This document shows positions 57,822 to 64,000 of a DNA stretch of 64,000 nt, piece by piece (position 1 is the first letter of the stretch; the number at the start of each line of letters is the position of its first letter). This DNA comes from Streptomyces sp. ST2-7A (lineage in GTDB: Bacteria > Actinomycetota > Actinomycetes > Streptomycetales > Streptomycetaceae): NCBI RefSeq assembly GCF_021390475.1, contig NZ_JAJUWS010000029.1:19355-83354 (forward strand). Direction: 5' to 3'. The translations under genes were made by a program, and so were the position numbers. The notes below the pieces were generated by a model, which saw only the letters and a list, made by a program, of their open reading frames with translations, had not been told where the DNA came from and did not search any database.

Positions 57822-59225
57822 TCAGCGGCCCGTCACCGCCGGAACCGGCTCGGCCCCCTCCCGGGCCGTCCCCGCCTCCCCGGTCGGCGCGGTACCCCGC
57901 TCGACGTTCACCGACGCCTCGCCGGGAAGTTCCTCCACCGCCTCGCCGTCCTCCCCGACCGACACCGTCTCCACCCGGATGCCGGGGGGCGCGCCCTCCC
58001 CGCGCGGAGCGGTGATCGCCAGCCCGTTGGGGATCGGACGCGGTGACCCGCCCGACGGCAGGTTCACCACCCGCGCCGCGACCGCACCCGGCTCCCGGAC
58101 CAGCAGGGTGGTCGAACCCCCGCCGTCCAGGTTCAGCGCGTTGTGGGCGCCCAGTTCGGCCATGAAGGAGGCCAACGCCGTCAGGGTCATGCCCACGGTG
58201 TGAGCCTGCCGGCCGTCCACCGTCACCAGATACATCTCGGTGCCGTCGGCGGAGAACCCCACCGCGGTGCGCGGCGCGGTCACGTTGTTCGGCGCGCCGT
58301 CCCAGCTCAGGGCGATGCCATCCACCACCAACGGCTCCTGCCCGCCCACCACCGTGCGCGGCAGCGGACCGCCGTCGGCGGCCCGGGCGGAGAACTCCGG
58401 GGCGACGCTCTCCCCGACGAGCAGCGCTTCCAGTGCCCGGGCGCCGGCACCCCGGCCCAGGAGCAGGCCCCCGTCGTCGGGAACGGCACCGACCCCGGCA
58501 CCCTCGTTCACCGCGGTCACCAGGCCGTCGCGGAACTCCACCTCGACGACATCCGGGGAGCGCTCGACCACCGGCGACCGGTTGACCGGTCCCCACTCCG
58601 GGCCGTAGAGGCCGATTCCGTCCACCGGCAGACGGGCCGCGTTGTAACCGCTCAGGGGGAGTTCACCGTACGCGGTGACCGCCTTCCCCTCGAAGAGCAC
58701 CTCGAGCATCCGGCCCGCGCCGTCGGTGTCGAAGCCGACCGCCTCGACGCGCCCCGGACTGGCCGAGTGGAGCAGCGCCCCGTTCCGGACGCCGGCACCG
58801 AGAGGGGCGTAGGTCTGGTTGATGTCGAAGAAGTCGGCGTTGACGGCGGCCACGGTCACCCGATCGACCCCCGGGTCGTGAAGGGCCACCAATTCCTCCA
58901 GGGTCGCCGTCCCCGCCACCGCGGGGGCGCCGAGGTGGTCGACGCGCAGGTCCTCGGTGAGGTCCAGGGTCAGCACGAACGCGGAGGCCGGCCCGTCGGG
59001 TTGCGCGGCCCGTACCCCGGTCAGCCGGGCCCCGGCGACCACCGGCGGGGACGCGGGCAGCACGGCCGGGGCGCCGCCGGCGCCCCGGGGGCCGTCGGCG
59101 GCGGCCGACACGGTGAGGTCGGGGGGCAGGGCGGTCGGCAGCAGGCCGAGACCGAGGGTGGTGAAGACGGCGGCGATCAGCAACGATCGCGGGTGAGGTC
59201 CGCGTCGTCGGGCGCGGTCGTGCAC
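57822..59225 (-). CDS. Secreted phosphodiester glycosidase (NAGPA-domain) protein
   Basis: A 467-residue exported protein. A basic start (RARRRGPHPRS) and hydrophobic core form the signal peptide, cleaved near SAAADG. The body matches the phosphodiester glycosidase (NAGPA) family: AAVNADFFDINQ, TAVGFSADGTEMYLVTVDGRQ and the diagnostic NALNLDGGGSTTLLV. Such enzymes uncover sugar phosphates or act on wall teichoic acid or polyprenyl-linked sugars; the substrate here is unknown. GGAAGGG is 7 bases before the GTG start. The C-terminal ~60 residues are acidic and disordered. Confidence 0.9.
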   Translation of the reverse strand: MHDRARRRGPHPRSLLIAAVFTTLGLGLLPTALPPDLTVSAAADGPRGAGGAPAVLPASPPVVAGARLTGVRAAQPDGPASAFVLTLDLTEDLRVDHLGAPAVAGTATLEELVALHDPGVDRVTVAAVNADFFDINQTYAPLGAGVRNGALLHSASPGRVEAVGFDTDGAGRMLEVLFEGKAVTAYGELPLSGYNAARLPVDGIGLYGPEWGPVNRSPVVERSPDVVEVEFRDGLVTAVNEGAGVGAVPDDGGLLLGRGAGARALEALLVGESVAPEFSARAADGGPLPRTVVGGQEPLVVDGIALSWDGAPNNVTAPRTAVGFSADGTEMYLVTVDGRQAHTVGMTLTALASFMAELGAHNALNLDGGGSTTLLVREPGAVAARVVNLPSGGSPRPIPNGLAITAPRGEGAPPGIRVETVSVGEDGEAVEELPGEASVNVERGTAPTGEAGTAREGAEPVPAVTGR

Positions 59226-59521
59226 GGTGGAGCCCTTCCTGGTCGCGCGGGGTCGCGCACCCGACCGGGCGGCGGCATCCCGGTGTCGGGCGGCTTCGAT
59301 GCTGGGTGTGAAGCGCGGCTCCGGGGAGGATAGGGCCTTCCCGGCCGGTGTGTCCCGCGCCGGCGTGTCGGTGCCACGCGACCGGGGGCGCCGGGGGAGG
59401 GGCGCCCGGACCACCGGCCGGGGAGCGGTCGCCCACGCGAGGACGTCCGGCGGGTGATCGGGGGATCACGGTGTGTGCGACGCGTCGGGACGCCCGCCCG
59501 ATGGGGTGTCCCGGCCGGGGG

Positions 59522-59980
59522 TCAGCCGGCCACCAGCACGCCCTCGTCGTTCATCCGCACCGGCACCGACAACAGCGGATCGTACGCCGGACCGGCCAGC
59601 GGCCGGCCGCCGTCGATGGTGTCGAAACGGCTGTTGTGGCAGGGGCACTCGGCGATGGCGCCCTCCGGCGGGGAGAGCAGACATCCCAGGTGGGTGCAGA
59701 CCGCGCTCCAGGCGAGGAAGGTGTCCTCCTCGGGGCGGCTGACCAGCAGTCGGGCCCGCTCGTACAGTCGGGCGCCGCCCACCGGTACCTCGTCGGCCGG
59801 ACCCAGCTCCACGGGTTCGTCCGGGGCCTCGGGTTTGGCCTCGTACCGGTGTTCACAGCCGGTCAGGCAGGTCGCCGCGACGCCGACGGAGGCGATCGCG
59901 GCGCCGCGCAGCACGGTGCGACGGGAACGAAGGGGTCCGGTGGACGCAGACGAGGAAGCGGAGCGGCCGGGGAATGTCAC
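59522..59980 (-). CDS. Rieske [2Fe-2S] lipoprotein, Tat-exported
   Basis: A 152-residue Rieske protein. A twin-arginine signal (SRRTVLRG, Arg20-Arg21) leads to a lipobox LTGC, so Cys42 is probably the lipidated start of the mature protein. The cluster ligands are Cys95 and His97 in CTHLGC and Cys112 and His115 in CPCHNSRF; Cys100 and Cys114 form the usual disulfide. It is not next to cytochrome bc1 genes, so a separate electron-transfer role is likely. The GTG start is set by TAGGGT (59993-59988, minus strand) 7 bases upstream. Confidence 0.93.
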   Translation of the reverse strand: MTFPGRSASSSASTGPLRSRRTVLRGAAIASVGVAATCLTGCEHRYEAKPEAPDEPVELGPADEVPVGGARLYERARLLVSRPEEDTFLAWSAVCTHLGCLLSPPEGAIAECPCHNSRFDTIDGGRPLAGPAYDPLLSVPVRMNDEGVLVAG

Positions 59981-59993
59981 GGTTCGTACCCTA
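59981..59993 (-). promoter_or_regulatory. Leaderless-type promoter of the Rieske gene (-10 TAGGGT)
   Basis: On the minus strand TAGGGT at 59993-59988, 7 bases, GTG 59980; no Shine-Dalgarno sequence. Confidence 0.6.
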
Positions 59994-60002
59994 CGCAAGC
60001 CT

Positions 60003-60043
60003 TCCGGGGCGGTGACGGCCGGGGTACCCGTCACCGCCCCGGA
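60003..60043 (-). terminator. uvrA terminator
   Basis: A perfect 16-bp stem (60003-60018 with 60028-60043) has a 9-base loop and lies 5 bases past the uvrA stop on the minus strand. Confidence 0.85.
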
Positions 60044-60048
60044 TGCGC

Positions 60049-62961
60049 TCAGGCGCGGGCGGCCGACCGTTTCGCCCTCGTCCGCGCCACCGGTGCGGCG
60101 GGGATGTCCGCGTCGCTGACCCGATCCCCGAGGATGTCGCGCAGGAACTTCCCGGTATGGCTGCCGGGGACCGAGGCGACCTGTTCCGGGGTGCCCTCGG
60201 CGACCACGGTGCCGCCCCCGCCGCCGCCCTCCGGGCCCATGTCCACCACCCAGTCGGCGGTCTTGATGACATCGAGGTTGTGCTCGATCACGATCACCGA
60301 GTTGCCCTTCTCGACCAGGCCCGAGAGCACCTCGATCAACTTGCGGATGTCCTCGAAGTGCAGGCCGGTGGTCGGCTCGTCCAGGACGTAGACGGTGCGA
60401 CCGGTGGAGCGCTTCTGTAGTTCGGAGGCGAGCTTGACCCGCTGCGCCTCGCCGCCGGAGAGGGTCGTGGCGGGCTGGCCCAGCCGCACGTAGCCCAGAC
60501 CGACGTCCTTGAGGGTGCGCAGGTGCCGGGCGATGGCGGGCACCGAGGCGAAGAATTCCGTCGCCTCCTCGATCGGCATGTCCAGCACCTCGGCGATGGA
60601 CCGGCCCTTGTAGTGCACCTCCAGGGTGTCCCGGTTGTACCGGGCGCCGTGACACACCTCGCAGGGGACGTAGACGTCCGGCAGGAAGTTCATCTCGATC
60701 TTGATCGTGCCGTCGCCCGAGCAGTTCTCGCAGCGTCCGCCCTTGACGTTGAAGGAGAACCGGCCCGGCAGGTAGCCGCGCACCTTGGCCTCGGCCGTCT
60801 CCGCGAACAGCTTGCGGACGTGGTCGAAGACCCCGGTGTAGGTGGCCGGGTTCGAGCGGGGGGTCCGGCCGATGGGGGACTGGTCGACGTGCACCACCTT
60901 GTCCACCAGGTCGTCCCCGGTGACCCGGGTGTGCCGACCGGGGACGGCCCGCGCGCCGTTCAGCTCGCGGGCCAGGTGGGTGTAGAGGATGTCGTTGACC
61001 AGGGTGGACTTGCCCGAGCCGGAGACGCCGGTGACCGCGGTCAGCACACCCAGTGGGAAGGAGACGTCCACCGAGCGCAGGTTGTGCTCGCGGGCCCCGA
61101 GCACGGTCAGTTTCCGCTGCGGGTCCACCGCCCGCCGTTCGGCCGGGATCGGGATCTCCCGCCTGCCGGAGAGGTAGCGGCCGGTGAGCGACCTGTCGTT
61201 GGTCAGCAGTTCGGCGAGCGGGCCGCTGTGCACCACCTCGCCACCGTGCTCACCGGCCCCGGGGCCGATGTCCACCACCCAGTCCGAGGTCTTGATGGTG
61301 TCCTCGTCGTGCTCCACCACGATCAGGGTGTTGCCCAGGTCGCGCAGGCGCACCAGGGTCTCGATCAGCCGGTGGTTGTCGCGCTGGTGCAGCCCGATGG
61401 AGGGCTCGTCCAGCACGTAGAGCACACCCACCAGGCCCGAGCCGATCTGGGTGGCGAGCCGGATGCGCTGGGCCTCGCCGCCGGAGAGCGAGCCGGCGGC
61501 CCGGTCCAGGGAGAGGTAGTCCAGCCCGACGTCCACCAGGAACCGCAGTCGCTCGTTGACCTCCTTGAGGACCCGCTCGGCGATGGTCTTCTCGCGGTCG
61601 GTGAGGGTGAGGTCGCGCAGGAAGTCGGCGCACTCGCTGATCGACATGCCGGCGATGTCGGCGATGGAGCGGTCCTTGACGGTGACGGCGAGGACCACCG
61701 GCTTGAGGCGGGTTCCCCGGCAGGCCGGGCAGGGCACCTCCCGCATGTAGCCCTCGAAGCGCTCGCGGCTGGAGTCGGTCTCCGACTCCCCGTGCCGGCG
61801 GCGGATGAAGGGCACCGCGCCCTCGAAGGTGGTGGTGTAGGCGCGCTCGCGGCCGTGCCGGTTCTCGTAGCGGACCTCGATACGGGTGCGGTGGCCGTTG
61901 AGCAGGGCCTTGCGGGCGCGCTGCGGCAGCCCCTCCCAGGGGATGTCGGTGCGGAAGCTGAGGGACTCGGCGAGCGCGTTGATCAGGTGGGCGAAGTACC
62001 CCTTGGTGTGGCCGTGCGACCAGGGGTGGATGGCGCCCTCGTCCAGCGTCTTCTGCGGGTCCGGGACGATCAGCTCCGGGTCGACCTCCATGCGGTTGCC
62101 CAGACCCGAGCAGTCGGGGCAGGCGCCGAAGGGGGAGTTGAAGGAGAAGGAGCGCGGCTCCAATTCCTCGAAGGAGAGGTCGTCGTAGGGGCAGTACAGG
62201 TGCTCGGAGTACATCCGCTCGCGCTGCGGGTCGTCCCCGGGGAGGTCGACGAAGTCCAGCACCACCATGCCGCCGGACAGCCCGAGGGCGGTCTCCACCG
62301 AGTCGGTCAGCCGGCGACGGGAGCTCGGCTTGACGGTGAGGCGGTCCACGACCACCTCGATGGTGTGTTTCTCCTGCTTCTTGAGCTTCGGCGGGTCCGA
62401 GAGCTGCACGACGGCGCCGTCCACCCGGGCGCGGCTGTAGCCCTTGGTGGTCAGTTCGGCGAACAGGTCGACGAACTCGCCCTTCCGCTCGCGCACCAGC
62501 GGTGAGAGCACCTGGAAGCGGGTGCCCTCCTCCAGTTGGGAGACCCGGTCCACGATGGCCCGGGGGGACTGTCGGGCGATGGGTCGGGAGCACTCGGGAC
62601 AGTGCGGTTTTCCGATGCGGGCGAACAGCAGCCGCAGGTAGTCGTAGACCTCGGTGATGGTGCCCACGGTCGATCGGGGGTTGCGGGAGGTGGACTTCTG
62701 GTCGATCGAGACCGCCGGGGAGAGGCCCTCGATGAAGTCCACGTCCGGCTTGTCCATCTGCCCCAGGAACTGCCGCGCGTAGGCGGAGAGCGACTCCACG
62801 TAGCGGCGCTGCCCCTCGGCGAAGATCGTGTCGAAGGCGAGCGAGGACTTGCCCGACCCGGAGAGCCCCGTGAAGACGATCAGGGAGTCCCGCGGTAGGT
62901 CGAGCGAGATGTTCTTCAGATTGTGCTCGCGAGCGCCGCGAACGATGAGTCGGTCGGCCAC
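60049..62961 (-). CDS. uvrA: Excinuclease ABC subunit A
   Basis: A 970-residue UvrA, the damage-recognition ATPase of nucleotide excision repair. The first Walker A is GLSGSGKSS (about residue 30) and the second GVSGSGKST (about 660). The signature segments LSGGEAQRIRLA and LSGGEAQRVKLA and the Walker B DEPSIGLHQRD and DEPTTGLHFED are intact. Zinc-binding Cys pairs are visible in CPECSRP, ACPDCSGLG, CPACRGTR, CENCSGDG and CEVCHGAR. The GTG at 62961 gives the conserved ADRLIVRGAREHNLKN start; GGAAAGGTG lies about 10 bases upstream. The UvrC gene is not in the window. Confidence 0.97.
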   Translation of the reverse strand: MADRLIVRGAREHNLKNISLDLPRDSLIVFTGLSGSGKSSLAFDTIFAEGQRRYVESLSAYARQFLGQMDKPDVDFIEGLSPAVSIDQKSTSRNPRSTVGTITEVYDYLRLLFARIGKPHCPECSRPIARQSPRAIVDRVSQLEEGTRFQVLSPLVRERKGEFVDLFAELTTKGYSRARVDGAVVQLSDPPKLKKQEKHTIEVVVDRLTVKPSSRRRLTDSVETALGLSGGMVVLDFVDLPGDDPQRERMYSEHLYCPYDDLSFEELEPRSFSFNSPFGACPDCSGLGNRMEVDPELIVPDPQKTLDEGAIHPWSHGHTKGYFAHLINALAESLSFRTDIPWEGLPQRARKALLNGHRTRIEVRYENRHGRERAYTTTFEGAVPFIRRRHGESETDSSRERFEGYMREVPCPACRGTRLKPVVLAVTVKDRSIADIAGMSISECADFLRDLTLTDREKTIAERVLKEVNERLRFLVDVGLDYLSLDRAAGSLSGGEAQRIRLATQIGSGLVGVLYVLDEPSIGLHQRDNHRLIETLVRLRDLGNTLIVVEHDEDTIKTSDWVVDIGPGAGEHGGEVVHSGPLAELLTNDRSLTGRYLSGRREIPIPAERRAVDPQRKLTVLGAREHNLRSVDVSFPLGVLTAVTGVSGSGKSTLVNDILYTHLARELNGARAVPGRHTRVTGDDLVDKVVHVDQSPIGRTPRSNPATYTGVFDHVRKLFAETAEAKVRGYLPGRFSFNVKGGRCENCSGDGTIKIEMNFLPDVYVPCEVCHGARYNRDTLEVHYKGRSIAEVLDMPIEEATEFFASVPAIARHLRTLKDVGLGYVRLGQPATTLSGGEAQRVKLASELQKRSTGRTVYVLDEPTTGLHFEDIRKLIEVLSGLVEKGNSVIVIEHNLDVIKTADWVVDMGPEGGGGGGTVVAEGTPEQVASVPGSHTGKFLRDILGDRVSDADIPAAPVARTRAKRSAARA

Positions 62962-63023
62962 GCCGAATGGCACCTTTCCTGTCTCGGGGGCGACGGCCCG
63001 CGTCGCGCGGGTCGCCCCGTCCA

Positions 63024-63046
63024 AGAGTATGGGCGGGGTATGACAA
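63024..63046 (-). promoter_or_regulatory. uvrA: PafBC-type promoter candidate of uvrA
   Basis: On the minus strand TTGTCATAC (63046-63038), 8 bases, TACTCT (63029-63024). The spacing equals the RecA-independent damage consensus and the TTGTCA part matches, but the last three bases of the box differ. The -10 is good. The leader to the GTG is about 55 bases. Confidence 0.5.
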
Positions 63047-63190
63047 CGGGCTCGTGGAGCGGGAGCCCGGGGCCGGATCGCCTCCGCAGCATATGGCACA
63101 CGTGTTCGATCTAAAGAGGGCTTCCGGCCGATCGGTCGGGTGGCCAGAGGGGGAGCCCCGCACACCCTGGCCGGGGGCCGCCGGGCGGGT

Positions 63191-63203
63191 TAGCGTGGTG
63201 ATC
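63191..63203 (+). promoter_or_regulatory. Leaderless-type promoter (-10 TAGCGT)
   Basis: TAGCGT (63191-63196), 7 bases, ATG 63204; no Shine-Dalgarno sequence. Confidence 0.6.
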
Positions 63204-63911
63204 ATGAGTCGACCCGAAGCCGAACTCGCCGCCCTCGCCGGTGCCGGGAACCGCCTGCTGTCGCGTCTCGGTGACCTGTCGGACACCGACGTGGCCGCCC
63301 CCTCGGCGCTGCCCGGCTGGACCCGGGGCCATGTCCTGGCCCACCTCGCCCGCAACGCCGACGCACTGGTGGAGGTGCTCGCCGGACGGCCCATGTACGC
63401 GAGTGCGGCGGTCCGGGAGGAGGACATCGAGCGTGACGCCCACCGGTCCGTCGCGGAACACCTGTCCGATCTGCGTGCCGCGGACGCCCGCCTCGCCGAG
63501 GCCCTGCGACGGATCCCCGACGACCGTTGGAAGGACACCGTCGAGCTGCGCAACGGTGTCACGGACACCGCGGCCTCGGTGCCCTGGCGACGATGGCTGG
63601 AGGTCGAGCTCCACCTGATCGACCTCGACCTCGGATACACCGTGGCCGACCTGCCGGGTGACTTCACCGACCGCGCGCTGCCCTGGCTCGTCCGTCGCTT
63701 CGCCGACCGACCGGACGTCGAGCCGATCGGGATCCGCGTCGAGGACGGCCGGTCATGGCGCACCGGTCGAGGCGCCGGAGCCGACGGCGACACCGGGGAA
63801 CCGGTGGTGGTCACCGGCGGACCGGCCGCGCTGACCGGCTGGCTCACCGGCCGCACCACCGGGACCGGGCTCACCGCCTCCGGTGACCTGCCCCGGATCC
63901 CCGCGCTGTGA
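63204..63911 (+). CDS. Maleylpyruvate isomerase family mycothiol-dependent enzyme
   Basis: A 235-residue protein of the DinB-like/maleylpyruvate isomerase N-terminal family. The four-helix metal-binding N-terminal domain has the conserved LPGWTRGHVLAHLARNADAL (His in GHVLAH) and a third His in WLEVELHLIDLDLGY; these should bind a metal ion used with mycothiol. The C-terminal MDMPI-type domain has VVVTGGPAALTGWLTGR. Family members catalyse mycothiol-dependent isomerisation or transfer; the substrate is unknown. Divergent from uvrA with both promoters in a 240-base region. Confidence 0.9.
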   Translation: MSRPEAELAALAGAGNRLLSRLGDLSDTDVAAPSALPGWTRGHVLAHLARNADALVEVLAGRPMYASAAVREEDIERDAHRSVAEHLSDLRAADARLAEALRRIPDDRWKDTVELRNGVTDTAASVPWRRWLEVELHLIDLDLGYTVADLPGDFTDRALPWLVRRFADRPDVEPIGIRVEDGRSWRTGRGAGADGDTGEPVVVTGGPAALTGWLTGRTTGTGLTASGDLPRIPAL

Positions 63912-64000
63912 TTCCCCCACCCGCCCCCGCCCTGTGATTCCCCCACCCGTCCCCGCGCTGTGATTCCCCCCCCCCCACCCCCCCCCCCCCCCCAAGCCCC
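63906..64000. repeat. 26-bp direct repeats running into a poly-C tract
   Basis: A unit starting CTGTGATTCCCCCACCC recurs at 63906, 63932 and 63958 (period 26). The third copy dissolves into long C runs that fill the window end. The repeat includes the stop codon of the preceding gene. The poly-C part may be a sequencing or contig-end artefact. Confidence 0.7.

Noticed and set aside
60523..62505. 660-codon plus-strand frame opposite uvrA
   Set aside because: Shadow of uvrA.
63961..64000. Chromosome telomere
   Set aside because: The poly-C tract lacks the palindromes of Streptomyces telomeres, and it follows core genes such as uvrA that sit in the chromosome centre.

Overview
The window is very GC-rich chromosomal DNA from an actinomycete, almost certainly a member of Streptomycetaceae. 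The pointers are near-saturated GC at third codon positions, a ribosomal protein S1 that reads as the Streptomyces type throughout, and a gene order (pyk, ANTAR response regulator, liv operon, polA, rpsA, PAC2 protein, coaE, then uvrB, TerD protein, uvrA) that I know from Streptomyces chromosomes. I see no insertion sequence, prophage, CRISPR array or biosynthetic cluster. Lineage-specific genes sit between the core blocks.

Layout. 1-2.7 kb: a decarboxylase (cut by the window edge) and an N-hydroxylase of hydroxamate-siderophore type. 3-4.5 kb: pyk. 4.8-7.9 kb: a translationally coupled catabolic operon (Gfo/Idh/MocA oxidoreductase, DUF6807 protein, cupin protein) behind a LacI-type operator. 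8.1 kb: tRNA-Leu(CAA). 8.5-14.9 kb: ANTAR response regulator and the complete branched-chain amino-acid ABC transporter. 15-16.6 kb: a two-gene operon of small proteins (Cys-rich and membrane) divergent from an XRE/DUF397 regulator pair. 17-18.7 kb: an ABC-F protein with a long structured leader. 18.7-24.8 kb: thioesterase, YdeP-type molybdopterin oxidoreductase, polA. 25-30 kb: a secreted lytic transglycosylase and the helicase hrpB. 30-36 kb: rpsA, PAC2 protein, coaE, and a secreted VWA protein with a membrane partner. 36-42 kb: an acetyltransferase, an unassigned 277-residue protein, and a three-gene nuclease/unknown/helicase operon. 42-53 kb: methyltransferase, nitroreductase-hemerythrin fusion, streptogrisin-like protease, WGR propeller protein, lone PemK/MazF toxin, MHYT sensor, PIG-L deacetylase, MFS exporter, M23 peptidase. 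53-64 kb: glycerophosphodiesterase, uvrB, TerD, phosphodiester glycosidase, Rieske lipoprotein, uvrA and a mycothiol-type protein. The window ends in short repeats and a poly-C run.

The most interesting locus is 37.7-41.8 kb. Three overlapping genes encode a RecB/Cas4-type nuclease with the four cysteines of an iron-sulfur cluster, a protein I do not recognise, and an SF1B helicase with the DEAxQ motif of the Upf1/Dna2 group. This looks like a Dna2-type nuclease-helicase split over three polypeptides. Its promoter resembles the RecA-independent DNA-damage (PafBC) promoter that is perfect in front of uvrB and recognisable in front of uvrA and polA.

A second theme is promoter architecture. At least nine genes have TANNNT about 7 bases before the start codon and no usual Shine-Dalgarno sequence, so they are probably leaderless. 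This pattern fixes several start codons.
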